A stretch of 64,000 nucleotides of DNA, taken from the NCBI GenBank assembly GCA_004794655.1, contig SMMW01000624.1, forward strand, positions 310,001-374,000, read 5' to 3'. Position numbers and translations under genes: made by a program. Shown piece after piece: positions 47,533 to 61,354 of the stretch. How positions within the stretch are numbered: the stretch's first letter is position 1; each line of letters begins with the position of its first letter. The DNA comes from Marisa cornuarietis. Its lineage: Eukaryota; Mollusca; Gastropoda; Architaenioglossa; Ampullariidae. Under the pieces are notes generated by a model. That model was not told the origin of the DNA. It saw only the letters and a program-made list of their open reading frames with translations, and searched no databases.

Positions 47533-50500
47533 ATCTAGTCAACATTTCCACCAAGATACCCATACAACACCCAATGGACACTCTGTACGTTTCCTGGCTG
47601 CAGGCCATATTCTAAAACTGGCATTTAAATTGTGTTAATTAATAATTTTCTGGGGTTTTTTTCCTGTCGCCAAAACCTGTCTCGATCATGACAACAGCTG
47701 ACACTCCGCACATGCGCGTGAGAAAGAGAGAGCAGAAAACAGTTTCAAAGAGATCCACTTTCTGTGGTATACAAAATATACAACAAATAAAAAGACAAAA
47801 CAATGAACATGCACAAACAGCAACAGGGATACCAGGGATAACTTTTTATTGGCTGCTTTACGTGTCATGTTTCATTAGTTTGTTTCGGAAACTTTCTACT
47901 TTCCTTTAGGTTATTAGGTGAATGAAACATGATGTGAATATCTTCTGATGATTGCTTGTGAACACAGAGCGTATTCCTCTGAGTAATAAGGAGTACAGAC
48001 GGTTTTTGATAGAAAAATTAGTATTCTAAAGAACAGGCTTTATGTCAACCTCTTTAAGTCTGCATTTATAGGCCAGCGAGTTCATCTGTTGTAAATCCTT
48101 TATATACTCTTCAGAAATAAGTGAGGCAAAAAGGTAAAAATACCTCTTCACCCTAATTGGATGGCGGTTTTTGCAAACCTTTATGATTGTAGTCTTTATT
48201 CTTGTCTGTCAATACCAGGCGGAAGCAAACATGCTTTCCAAGCATCTAAGCGATGAAAAAGTCGTATTATATCATGTAAAATGTAAATAGTCTAGAAAGG
48301 GCAAAGTTAAAGAGAGAGATAGAGAGAGACGCACATAGAGATAGAAAACCAGAGGGACAGGAAGAGTGGGAGAAAGAGAGGTAGTGGTAGATAAGGAGAG
48401 ATGTCAAAAGAACAAATGATGGTCTCAATGAACAATAGTAACTCGGTCTGGAGATAGGAGACAGCTCCGCCACTTAGTCATTTATGCTTTCCGCACTGCT
48501 TTGTTACCACTCCGGGACAGATAATTGGATTTTGGGGTTCAGACAAGGGACATAACTCAGGGCACGATTCCGTAACAATTTTTGTTTGAACTGAATACCT
48601 TGTGTGAAGGACCAGAATACAAGCAGGAAATGGTCATTAGCCTGATATCAGAAACAATGCCTTTGTAACCAGTTTCTAGGAAGCCATCTTTGTCATGCGT
48701 ACTAAAAAAATCTCATTTATCAAGCAGTTCAAATCGATTATATTTTTTATGTGAATTTTATTTTTATTTCTTTTTACATAAGAAAAATGAGTTAAAACGA
48801 ACTATAACATTTTGTACCAATGCTTCTTTCAGCAATTTAAACCGGAGGCTGTGTTCTGTTAGTGAAAGAAACAACCAATCAGAAACAATGACACATTTCT
48901 TAACAAAGTCATGTACACAGAAACATTAAAATCTGTTCATCCTACTAAATCTCAACAGAAAAGTTTTATATGGTAGTTTATCCAAAGTTTGAGGATGACC
49001 AGTCTGGATGCATGTTGATGTCAGCGAACAATTATAAAATGAGCTGAGCGAGCATAAAACAACAGCTGATGAAATGAGTACCACTTCTATCCCAAGTTTG
49101 TAATCTCCTGTAAGTGCCATTATTTAGAATCAAAGTCTCCCCCAAGTGCATGTCCATCACCATTCCTGGTTTTTCTTAGAATGTCAGCGGGCGAGCCACT
49201 GCCAGTCTTGATCTAAAACTTCTCTACCAAGTGCCAGGAAGTAATTCAAGGCTTCACTATAGAAACACTTCGACAATTTATAATAATCTTGTTCACAAGA
49301 TGGAAGAGAAGATAAGGACAGTGAGAAGACGAAAGAGGAAGTAGACGAGAAAAGGAGGAATCAATTAGAGAAATAGAATTGGACAGGGAAGCAGTAGTAC
49401 GAGGACAAAGAATACGAAGAAAAGAAGAAAACTAATTCAAAAACGTATACAAAAGATTTGCTCATTAAATGTTTGCGCTTTACGCAGTGCCAGAAACTAA
49501 GGCTATATCACGGCGAGAGGAAAAGGATTTTGAAAGAAAGGAACAAATGAAAGAAGAAAATAAAAGATACAAAGAAAGAGAGACAAAAGGGAGGAGGGGA
49601 GGAGAGAGATGGACAAAGTCTGAGAAAGAAAAGTAGATAAAATGTAGCTCAGTAGATAAATATCTGATCGCGTTCACACAAGATGAACAATCGTATTCTT
49701 GCTACATTCTGATTATTTGCTCACATAAACGGTCGGGTCCCAGTCTGTGTTTTGAAGACCGATAAAAAGAGGTAAAAAAACAAGCTGTCAGATACAGTAA
49801 AAAACGATATAAAGTCCATCTAGATACACACAGCTTTTAAAATGATTTACTACAGTCGCCGGTAGACGAATTATACACCTTCTTCCACGACTGTTCCTGA
49901 TATTTCTGAACAGGAAGTAAAGTGGACCCACTCAGACATCAAAAATGTCGACGGCTCAAGATGAGTTCTGACCGCAACAACCAGAACCACTTGGCTACTT
50001 TGGTCGAGGAATCGACGGAGACAGATGAATGGAAGAAAAGGAAACATCAACTGAACATCGTCTTCTTTCCTGTCCATAATCCAAACAACTTATTAGTCCA
50101 TTGTAGTCATTCATCGCGCCATCATCATCAGCTAGTCACAGTTTATGGTACGACGAAAAAAAATTGTTCCAGCGCATGAAAAAGTTATTTACAAAATAAT
50201 TTTGCTAAGAAATTTCCTTCTTTCATACAGAAAGATGTCTTATTTTCTCTTCTAACAAACTGATGAGAGCAAGTACTCTTAGCTAACATCAACTGTGCGA
50301 TAACAATGATAACAAAAGACTTTTCCTCGTCCGCAGCATGCTTTGTAATATCTCTTAGTATAGGAGAACAGGAAAAGATGTACCATTCTTAACACTCTAT
50401 ACTTTATCCTATTACTCAGCTTTAACCCCTGTCCAGTCGGGTTAAAAAAAAAAACAATGAAAAGTACACGGAAGAGCGCATAAAAGGTAAGAAAAGAGAT

Positions 50501-52700
50501 CGAACGAAAGAGAAACGATGTCTGGAGTTCAAATGCTACGAGTTAAGACCCGTGTGCCAGACAGACCCGCAATCCCCTGATCTGACAAGGATATTTTCCC
50601 AGCGAATTTAATGTCAGAACCCACTAACAAGAACAAAGGAAAACGAAGGAGGAGTTAAGCACAGAAGAATGCCTCCTGAAAGACATTTTTTTCTGGAAAT
50701 CCTGGAGGGAGACATCCGCTTCTTCTCTAGACGATGCAATCTAAGAAGCTGCAAAAAATAAGCTTTATTTTTGGTCGATCGTTTGATCAGCTTCACCAAC
50801 CCTGACTGCTTTTTTTATGGCTGTCATAAAGGATGTTCAAGCGTATGGTAGTCTCTCATGAAACTCATTAAATATAACAGTAAATATCGCTAGCTATTGC
50901 ACAATTTGCTGTATAACTATTCAGATTAATATACAAACGCCGTGGATACGTGAAGGTGACAAATATTGTTGAGAATAAAACCTGTCAGAAAAATGAGATT
51001 CTTGAAAACATGGTGAACATGCCAAGAGCTGTTAAATATTTATATTTATTTTGCTAAATGTGTAATTGTGGTATTATTGCCACGTTCAACTCTTTTGGAC
51101 ACAATCTTATGTGATTTGTTTTATACAGAGGGGTGTAATCACAGACATGCTTTTTTAAAATTATTTGGATGGAAAAGAAAAGAGTCCGTAGGTAGATCGA
51201 GTGTCTCATGATGGCCGCTTTTTCTTTCATGTATCGGTGTTGAGAGGCTCCACTGGAATAATTTGTGAAGATTAGAGCTGTGAAGGGAGATATTTTTTCG
51301 GCTGTATCCTTGACTGGGAAGAGGAACATGACACTTTTTTTTACAGTGCTTTTATTGTGAAGTCTCGACCAGACAGACTAATGTAATTTATTCACGTGAA
51401 ATCCTGTTGAAGTGTGTCTGAGTCACTTTTATATTTAAATCTTTTAAGTTTATAAGTTTTGACAGAATGTAAATTGCTAACTATTAAATAATTATTAGTA
51501 TATTTAATTTAAATCTGAATTATTTTTAGAATTTTAGGTCTTTAATATTCTTTGCATGTTTTGCTCTTTTCGTTATCTGTGTTCTTCTTCTATTGATGCG
51601 CCGGGTGTTGGTGGACTTCTAGAGGGGCGGCAACCAGGAAAAGACTCTTGCGTGTTCTTGTCATGCAGGTCTGACCCTGATGGTGAATACTTCAAAAACG
51701 ACTTTCTACAAAAATAATAATCAAAAATCTTTTATCGATAAAGTTGTAATTAAAGTTTTATGTGTCTTAATCTATGTTTGTAAAAAAAGGTTAATCACTT
51801 TGTCCGATAAATAATTGTCTGATATTATTTTTTTAATTCAGAGTTTTGTCGGGTTTTTCAACTGCCGAGCTGTATGTGGAAGATGCCATTGACCACCGAG
51901 CTTTACTGATTATGAAATCCTGATTCAGAAATGGGACACTTCATTAAAAGATCTGAAAACATATTGTAAACTCTGCAAACCTTTAATACCAAGCCTAATA
52001 CCTAGTTCTTTCTAATCTCACTGAAAATTAGGACAACACGCAAGATTTATATTGAAAACAAAACTTTGTGCAATGGAATATAATGTTGTCAGGCTAGAAC
52101 AATGCATAAGCAGGCTTTCATAAGATAAGATAATACCCTGTACTTTATCTGTCACGGAGGGCAATTCGGTGTATTACTAAGGTAGTGCTGCTCTTCCACT
52201 TAAAAAAAAGTAAACACAATATAAGAATCGATAAAAGGTGTTGCCAGTAGTTTTACCCCAAAAAGTTTCCCTCCCGTCTGCCTTTCCTCTTCAGTCAAGA
52301 TGAACGGTGTCTGGCTTTCAGAAACTTTTGAAATATGGCCCCTTAGCCAAGGTCGCAAGACACATTTGCTTTTCTTGTAGCCAGCCCTCACAGGACATCT
52401 CAACACAACTTCTGGAAATGTTGCTGACTAGTGTCTGGGTGATGTTTTTGAGTCTGTCTACTAATTTCTAACCTGAGGAGGTGAGATATATTTATGAACA
52501 GATCCTTACTGCCTGGCAACCGACGTGCAAGTATATTTATTCCTGTTACAAACGGTGATCATAAAATCCAACGCCTACATAGTTCTTTTTAAAGAAAAGT
52601 AATTCGTATTCAAATATTGATTGTGCACTTTATTTTAAAAAAAATTTCGTAAAAATTCTGTGTCTGTGTAGATGGCGGTCAGCTTGCTCATTGATAGAGA
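47533..52700. other. No recognisable gene
   Basis: AT-rich sequence with GA-rich patches at 48300-48420 and 49280-49640. No exon, RNA gene or mobile element could be supported. All longer frames have biased composition or lack splice and start context. Confidence 0.5.
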
Positions 52701-52707
52701 ATCATGG

Positions 52708-52766
<59 letters not shown>
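52708..52766. repeat. (AGAC)n tetranucleotide microsatellite
   Basis: About fourteen copies of AGAC, with one AAAC variant near the left end. Confidence 0.95.
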
Positions 52767-53163
52767 TTATGGAGCTAGGGAGAAAGTCATAAACACAGAA
52801 AGGCAAGAGAAAATAAAAGCAAACTTGCACAGATATAAACAGGGGAACAGGTAGATAGCCAGTCATGGAGAAAAGGTGATAAGACATGTGGACCGCATTT
52901 GATAATGTTTGTGTATTCATGTATTACAGTGCCACGGCTGACTCACATCCTTTTCTGTGTCCCTTCCCTCCTTCTATCCTGCAACTTCTGATTCTTGATA
53001 GAGATGCATGTCTCCAGGGCTTTAACGGGCCCTGTCTAGCCAGTGTGGGTGCCGGGAGTAGAGGACAGATGCTGTCAATGTTTGGTGGCGCGTGCCAAGG
53101 CAAAGCAGAAGAATTAGGAGAGGTGGGAGAACCGAGGAGAAAACTACACCACTCTCATCATTT

Positions 53164-53407
53164 ACAGTGACCTAGCTATGACATTTATCATCTACAGCGA
53201 CCTATGACATACTTAACATATACAGCGACCTTTGCCATACTTAACCTACACAGCGACCTATGACATACTTAACATATACAGCGACCTTTGCCATACTTAA
53301 CCTACACAGCGACCTATGACATACTTAACATCTACAGCGACCTTTGACATAACATCTACAGCTACCTTTGACATACTCTATATCATACTTAACATGTACA
53401 GCCACCT
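53164..53407. repeat. 28-bp minisatellite with a 56-bp higher-order period
   Basis: The unit begins 'cagcgacct'. Two versions alternate: one with 'atgacatacttaacatata', the other with 'ttgccatacttaacctaca'. At least five full 28-bp copies occur, with shorter or interrupted copies at both ends. Confidence 0.92.
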
Positions 53408-54096
53408 CACATTTGTTTCGCAACAGATTCGTAGGTAACCTTCGCATCAACCTTGTCCATTTTCATCCTAAACACCTTCAATGAAGGTAAGAGTAGTCCC
53501 GTCTCATCACTCGGTCGTTGGGGAATGAGATATCAGAGACCACACAGCGTTTGTGAAGCACGTGACCATCACCCATCCCTCACTGTCTTCCTGCTGGCAG
53601 ATATTCCGGTATGGATGCTTGTGTTTTGACCACGAGGGTCTCCTCCCGTGCACTCGAATCGTTTTATTTTTCAAAGCCGAGATGATAAACTGTTCTATCA
53701 TTACTTACACATTAATGGCATTTATAATGCTTTCTCGTGGAATATCGGTTGTCTTCACGTAGGTCTACCTTGAGTTCCGTTTTCTATGCACGTGATATCC
53801 GTGTTTACAGTTATTTCTATTACGCACTTGCATAGCTGTTTACTCTCGTTGAGTTCAAGTAACATAAAGTAATTACAATTCGCTATTCACATTATAATCT
53901 ACAGACGGCACACCACGTGTTTAAATTTATTAAGCTGAAATAGAAATAGATACCAAACTCTTTAATTAGCAAACAAGAAACCAAGATAAAGCTTTTAAAC
54001 TTCGTATGTCTTGTAGAAATTGTCCTGCAAATGGTGCAGTTTGTAAATCAAAAGCATTATATATGAACTCATCATGCAGCTCTCATTGAGCTCTAA

Positions 54097-54166
<70 letters not shown>

Positions 54167-57100
54167 TACATGCGCGCATGTGTAAACCTGTTTGTGTTTC
54201 CTCACGTGCGTTTATCTCTTTGTATGATTGAATGTCTAATTGTGGATTTACACTTCCGTATTTGACATAACTAAATACAAATCTTCAATCTTCCAGAATC
54301 CCTGACACACCTGAAGCCTTATCTCTCTCTCTCTTTCTGTCCTCATCCTTCAATTTCCTTCAGTATCAAAATAGGGCGCCCTGACCTACGATGGGTCAGA
54401 ACTCATTACATCTTGGAACAATTAATTTCTTACAACTCATCTGGCAGTTTGACATCAACTGAACACAAAAAAGAGACGAGAAAGCAAATATTTGAGGATT
54501 GGGAGGTGATGCGATTAGACTGATGACACTGAACCAGCCGAGGCAATATTACATTCAGTTTTTCCTCCTAAATTTTGAGTTAAGTTGACTTAATATTGTT
54601 TTTGTGTGTTCATAATGCAGTGCAGTAGTGGCACTGATTCAACTCAGTTTTGTAAGGTTAAGCAGGGTATCATTATCTTTAAAGAGTAATATCAGTAATA
54701 AAGTTACTTTATAAATAACCATATCCTAGCTCCAGAGGCAAGCTTATAGTACTTTACAAAGAATTCTACATAAATTAAATGAGTTAATTGAATGTCAGGG
54801 TTGTTGTTCTACAGATGACACCCTGTTCGTAGACCAAGATGTCGATGGATCGAAGACTAAATCTTCAGGTCGCACAATCATTTGTCAACAGCAGAAAACA
54901 TTCATCAATAATCTGGAGCGTGGATAAAACCGTCAGGAGATTGTTGGTATTCACATGATCACAAAGGAGATAACAATCGTATTAAATTATTTTTAAAAAG
55001 AATGTCTGGTGATGATGTCAGGCCCGTCGCTGTGAGGAATTATAAAAACAAAGAAACTGTCATGGCATCAGTTGAAGAAGACTTGCCGAAGAAAGTTAAA
55101 ATCAGTGGATGAAAATTGAAAAGCCAGAGGCAAGTAAACAGTCCACTACGAGTTATATGATTCTCTATTCATCCTCCCTCAGACTGTTGATACCACGGCA
55201 GAAAAGAAATCTTATCAATAAATAACCCAAGTAATGTCGTCGAACGAATAGGTCGCTGATTTAAAAATGTCATTGAATAGTGATAATTTTCTTCTTTTTT
55301 TCCCGAGTAGCGTTCTCTCCATCAGTGTAGCATCTCGAAAGGAATGAAGGCCCTTTGTTTGCCGAGCTGCCACCATTGTGTGGTCAGAACACCAGAGGGC
55401 GTGCCTGCAGCTGAAGAAGGCAAGGAATGGAAGCCTCTAATAGTCGCCGTGCACTTGAGCATGGAGATCCTGGCCAGAGCTAATTGAAAACGGTCAGAGC
55501 TGTGCACGCCCGTCTGGGACGTGATGAAAGCCTCCTCTTCATCAGCTTTATCGTCTGCGGGGTCGAGACAGGGCAGGCTTTGCCACGTTTCAATGAAGTC
55601 ACCCGTTCTGTCACAATACCCGCCATCTGCAGGTAAGAGAAGAAATGGGGGCCATGTGCGTTTGTTTCAGAGCTGTTGTCGCAAGGGTTTGATGAGTTCG
55701 ATGACAGGTAATGTTCAATAAGAATCAACAGGAATAAGAAAAGGTGCTGTTTCAGCCTTCCCAAAATAAAAGTCAGAAAAGTGGAAACATGTACTGCTGT
55801 CTTGGTTTATTGCAGAGACGTTGAAATTATTATCCTTTACTCTGATACCAGCTGATATCCCTCAGCAACCTTAAATAAATAAGTGTGGTCATCATAGCCA
55901 AGAAACATACATTCCCAGGTTTATACGAAGGAACATCCAAAATCACGTGATTTCAAGCTCCAGAATCCATCTTTCTCTCTGGTTGGAAGGAGATCAGACA
56001 GTAAGGCATATAACATGGATCAAAGGAATTTCGGTTAAGCCATTTACATTTATATTCTCTTATAGATCACGAAAAATAGCCATGCTAGTACTTTCATTCT
56101 GAGATTAAAGCATTTAGTGGCATTAACTTCAAGTGACTTTTAAACACTCTGAAACCGTTTGAACTTAATGCCCAAGATTCCGGCCAAGAGTCCAAATGTC
56201 TTGAGGTCTTTTGGTCTGCCGTGTTCCATTACCAGTCTACAGCTAAACCTTGGCTGCTTGCCACTGCTCTTTGGTCTTGAATGTCGTAGTTGTGGGCGGA
56301 TCACATCCTCTAGTGGCGAGCAAGCTGTAGCGTCTACCAGCTTACATATGTCCACTATCGACTTGCCCGATGTTTTTGGCAACGAAACTTTCTCCTCTCG
56401 ATGCATCACCGGCCAATGTCGTTTCTCAAAAGTCGGGGGTTGGGGTAGGGGTAGTGGCAATGAAATGTGTGCGTGCGTGGGTGGGAGAGGGGGTTGGTGT
56501 TCGTGGAGTAGGAAGGGGAGCTGGGACAGACGCTGTGAATCCTAGCATAAAGGTTTGCTAGAATGAAATCGAATTAGGAGAGAGGGGAGAGAACATTACT
56601 ACACTGTGCGTGCTGTCTGGAACTGGGCCAGAACAGCGTCTCCAGCACCAACTTCAGGACGAAGTGCAGGACGAAACAAAGTCCTGTTCTCTGATGTATA
56701 CCTGTGTCTGGACTGTAGATCTTTGATCCCCCTTTACACCCCTTCCCCTCAAACCCCCACCCCAGTCCCTCGGTGATTCCTGATTGCGTTCGCACACCCC
56801 CGGAGGACAGCAACCATCGATCACTACAATTAAACGATGTTTTTTTGGGGGGCGGAAAACAGCTCATGGCACGGAACTGCCCACAGCAGCCAACAGTATC
56901 ACTGTTTGTGCTAGTTACCCCTTTCGCTCATCAAACGACTACTTAGATGTACTCACAACCCTCTTAAGTCTTTTGTCTTCTTTGACGAAAAAAAAAGCCC
57001 CAAGTCAGTGAAGATCAGATGATGCAAATGCTCTTTGAATAATTAAAACTAAAGCCAGAAGCATTGGCAAAATGTAGATGGTGTTTGTTTTCGCAGAATT

Positions 57101-58589
57101 TTGTTAGGCCTTGGGTTTTAAAATTTTGATTTGTTTAAATGGCTCGTGAACCATAAATATTTAAAATAGATAAGCATAAAATAAACAAAGAAACAACATA
57201 AAACAAACAAGTATAAAATACAAGCGCTTGCACACACACACACACACACACACACACTCTCTCTCTCACAGACATTATGAGAGAAATAGAAATTAAAAAA
57301 CATAAGAGACACCGGTCGAGAAAAATACAAATGTAAAATAGAGATAAAAACCTAAACTGAGAACATCAGCAAAGGATTAACAAAAACCCACCGGGTACAA
57401 AAAAGAAGCAGAAACAAGGGGATGATGAAAGAAGTTATGAAGGTGGAGGAGGAAATGAAAGGTTACTTATTGTTTATTCTAAACAAAGTAAAATAAAAAT
57501 GTTGGAGATGTTATCGCTGCAGGTGTTAAAAACTGAAGCAGGAAAACACTCGAGGAGTAAGAGGTCCTAACAGAACACCGTTTTGCACATCCAAGGCCCG
57601 TAATAACGCTCTGTTCCGCATTTCCACTCTGGCCAGCGCTAAAGATTTTCCTGGGCGGTTGGACCCCCCGATCTCCTGGTTTGCATCAAGAGCAAATTCT
57701 GCTCCTCTTCAGACAAGGTCACAGGCCTGCAGGCACTGCTGGCGCTAGCAAGGGAGAGAACTGCCTGGTGCCAAGATCGATAACCAGCTTTAAAGCTCAC
57801 ACTTTCGGAAATGAGTGTTGTGAGAATGGAGCTGATGAATCGGCTGGGGCGCAGCGCTAGCACTTAGAGATATTTCTGGTCAGGAAACAAAATGAAAAGT
57901 TAGAAACAACCAGAAACAATGCCACTCCATGAACATAAAAATAGCACGGCCCTGGACGGGTGATAACAGCGAAAAATATTCTTCAGGTACCAGCCAGGAA
58001 AATTTCTACATGAGTAACCATTTTTTGTTAGTATTCTTTTTTACCAAAACATTTGATTGTCAAAATAAAATCGCATCCGGGTACATCATGCGTAAACATG
58101 TAAACACGTGTTTATAATGGGTAAATGCACCCTAACCCCCTGGGGACTGAATGTGAGCGAGCAGCAGAGCGTGAGACATCCTAGATGTTGGCATAAGTCA
58201 GAACTGGCAGAACTGTCAGAACCCCAGAATGCAAAAACATTACCAGTGATGTTTGAAGGTTTTAATTTATCCATTCCATAAAGACACACCTATGATGCGC
58301 ATTCAGTCCAAGTGAGATCAATGCTTACACGCCATACAGACATTCGCAAAAGTAATCTGGTACATCCACTAATAAGAGACACAATCAACTCCCTCAATTC
58401 CTGTTCTGTAAGGAGAGACCATAAATCATTTTGGTCTGTTTTCTCGAAATAGATGTCATCACGTGCTTTGTTCCTAGTGTGAAAACATACACCGGAGCTT
58501 ATTTAACCTGTTTGCATGAACACAGTAGAGTATCTCACATTCCACTTCCGTAAAAAGAAGCTAAAATCGTATTTTGAAAATGTGTGCGA
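53408..58589. other. No recognisable gene; one microsatellite cluster
   Basis: A (TA)n-(TG)n compound array lies at 54094-54164, and a (CA)n-(CT)n array at about 57231-57268. A G-rich stretch at 56430-56530 encodes nothing recognisable. No exon was found that combines an open frame, splice sites and protein-like content. Confidence 0.5.
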
Positions 58590-58890
58590 GGGTGTAGGTG
58601 TTGGACAAATTGCACACCAATAGAGCTGTCGCACGCTTTCTCCCTCGTGTTCTCTGTGACCCTAACCGAGTGCAAAGGCGAACTTGGCGCACATCACGCG
58701 TAAAATGCATGGCAGGAGGTTCATGGAACGACGGACGAGCGCGTGTGAAAGTATCGGGGATGGGCAGCGCGCGCTTGTCGTGCATTTTCCGCGCGACTTC
58801 AATGGACAGCGTAACGCACGAGGCTGTCGGTGACGTGGTGGTCGCCCTGCGGCACGAGATCGATACGAGATGAGGACAACGATGCGCTTT
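58590..58890. other. CpG-dense segment
   Basis: CpG dinucleotides, including several CGCG and GCGCGC clusters, are far denser here than in the AT-rich flanks. An open frame of about 90 codons (58598-58873) crosses it but begins at a non-ATG codon and shows no recognisable motif. The segment could be a promoter-associated island, an enhancer, or an exon of an unknown gene. Confidence 0.45.
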
Positions 58891-59152
58891 TAAAGCCAGA
58901 CATTACATAAGCAACGGTTGAAAAAGCTCACCGAGACCAACACGGGGGCGAAAAAAAGGCTCCGTTAATGTTAATGTGTAACTTCACATGGTATTATCGT
59001 TATCGTAGATGTTTCTAAAGAAACGGAAACGTTTCTTTTGAGTCTAGATAATAGTTCATCCGTCATTCCTTTTTTTGGACATCTATCCTTTCCTCGTTTT
59101 TTGAAGTAATAGCCACAAAAGCAACGGAAGAAATTTGCTTGTGTCTAGAAAA

Positions 59153-59153
59153 T

Positions 59154-59187
<34 letters not shown>

Positions 59188-59325
59188 CTCATCATCATCA
59201 TCATCATTATCATCATCATCCCCCAGTGCTTATTTTATTGTCTATATATTTTTGAACTTCATCATCTTCATCATCATCATACTCCTTCTCCTCCAATGCT
59301 TATTTTATTGTCTATATATTTTTTA
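59153..59325. repeat. (GAT)n-(ATC)n hairpin and 70-bp tandem duplication
   Basis: About eleven GAT units (59154-59187) run directly into about eleven ATC units (59188-59220), so the two arrays are reverse complements. A segment containing 'tgcttattttattgtctata' then occurs twice, at 59227 and 59297, exactly 70 bp apart, with more CAT repeats between. Confidence 0.92.
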
Positions 59326-60304
59326 AGGGCGTAATGGCGAAACGATGTTTTGAAAGTAATAATAAATAATAAATGAAGTTTTTTATAGCGCATATTCACA
59401 CTCATAGAGAGCATGCTATAGTATAGTAAGCAGACATTTGGTATTTTTATTGATATCTTCAATTTCTGGAGTGTAAATCATTTTAATGTCAGTGTTAGAA
59501 ACATAACTAAGACAATAGCGTTAGTGACTAACAGAACTCTACATTAAAAGATTACCTAAGCAGTCGGTCAGTCCAATGAAAAGAACACACTCGTAAACAG
59601 CAATGGAAGACTAAAGTCCAAGGTTCACGATATGAAGCATTGCTGAATAAAGATTACAAGACATTGAGTACAAAGACTTTCCTAAAAATAAAAAAGGCAT
59701 CAAAAATAATGATAGAGAGCTCTCTCTTGTCTTTAAACATTCGGCTTAAAAGAGAATTCTGCCAAAGTCAGTGAATGTAGTCACAATCTGTCTAATAAGG
59801 CTACAGACGATACCCCTTTAAATTTTTGTTCAAGCAGGTGAGAAAAAGGCTGCCAAAATGGAGAAAGTAATCACTCTTGTTGGAACAAGAGCTGAAAGGT
59901 CAGCTGCTGTAGAAACGTCTGCAAGCCATCATACAGACTCGTCTCCTCGACATCAGCTTTCTGCTAGACCTACCTCCACGTGTTACCATAACAACGACAG
60001 CAGCCGAAACTCATTAGAGTCACTACAAAGGAAGCAAAGAGAAACGAAACTAGTGAGAGCATTTTCCTGTTGTGGATAGCAACAAAAAAATACAATGAGC
60101 ACAAACAAGAGAAAAAAATCCCAAAATAAAAGATAGGTGGGTTCAGACCAAGTGTTTTGAAAGGAAATGATCATCAGAGCTACTTTAGTTGTCAAATCTC
60201 CCAAACTAGTCACACAATAAAGTCGTATTTACGGCTATTTGTTTTTTTTAAAACGACTTTTGCACTTTTCTGAAGTAGGAGAAAGAAGCATAAAGGTGGC
60301 TGTT

Positions 60305-60660
60305 TATGAAAGGCTAGACAGATCATTAGTATTATGGGAGACAAAATTTATTGTTAGCATTGATGAGAGACTAGATAAACCCTCACTTATTATGATGAAC
60401 CCGACAGATTCCTAGTATTAATGACACACTCGATAGATTCTTAATATTTATGACAGACTAGGCAGATCGGTTGTACTTAGGAGAGAATACATGGTGTCAT
60501 GTATGATAGACATTACTATACTATAGATCCTCACTATCTACCATAGACTAGACAGATCCTTTATATTTATGATAGACCAGATATAGCCTTGTATTTCTGA
60601 TTATACCTATATATCTTTTATATTTATGATTGAGTAGATAGATTCGTAATATTTGTTAAC
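60305..60660. repeat. Degenerate 29-bp minisatellite, about eleven copies
   Basis: The consensus is near 'ttatgatagactagacagat' plus 'ccttagtat'. Copies are diverged, and two are disrupted by insertions near 60485-60530 and 60580-60620, but the phase of about 29 bp can be followed throughout. Confidence 0.75.
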
Positions 60661-60717
60661 GAAAAAGAAACAACCTGTGATGCTGCGTCGATTGGGGGAT
60701 ACTACTCAGATAGCAAT

Positions 60718-60880
60718 GAAACATTTTATAAACGTTTTAAAAACGCTAACATGGTTGTAATAATGTAAAAAATTGATATTAAACATTTTAGAAACATTTT
60801 AGAAACATTTACCGAATAAACATTTAAAACTGAAACATTTTTGCAAACATTTTAAAATGATAGGAAACGTTTGCCAAAAA
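60718..60880. repeat. Cluster of AAACATTT/AAACGTTT motifs
   Basis: Around nine copies of 'aaac(a/g)ttt' at irregular spacing of about 11-25 bp. The AAACGTTT version is a perfect palindrome. Confidence 0.6.
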
Positions 60881-60885
60881 CTTCT

Positions 60886-60962
60886 TACGATGTAATACGT
60901 CGGATTATGATGTAGTATGACGTAGAATGTATGACGTAGAATGAATGACGTAGTAAGGGACG
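60886..60962. repeat. Tandem TGACGTA-containing repeat
   Basis: Units of the form '(a)tgacgtagaatg' occur about three times in close succession near 60918, 60932 and 60947, with partial copies before. Each contains TGACGT, the core of the CRE/ATF site. Confidence 0.65.
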
Positions 60963-61318
60963 GTTGAATGAGAGAAACCACAGAGGATGGAAGCTATAGA
61001 ACAGAATACAGATGTTTACTATTAAGTAATATTCAAACTCTATACTCGTTTGGGTAAGTATTATCTAGGATAACTGAAAATCATATAGGCCAGTACAAAA
61101 GAAAAAATAAATAAAAAGTAAAAGAAAGAAAATAAAATGAAGGAACGAACAAGAGGGAAAGAGTGAAAAGGAGACGATGAATAGCTAAAAAAAACCCTTG
61201 GTGTAAAATGACGAACAAGTATTGCGCTCAAAAATAAAGCGAACTAGACACTTACTGTAAATAAATATGACTCTTTTTTGGATTAGATTTGCATTAACTG
61301 TGACTGACAATCACGAAG

Positions 61319-61354
<36 letters not shown>

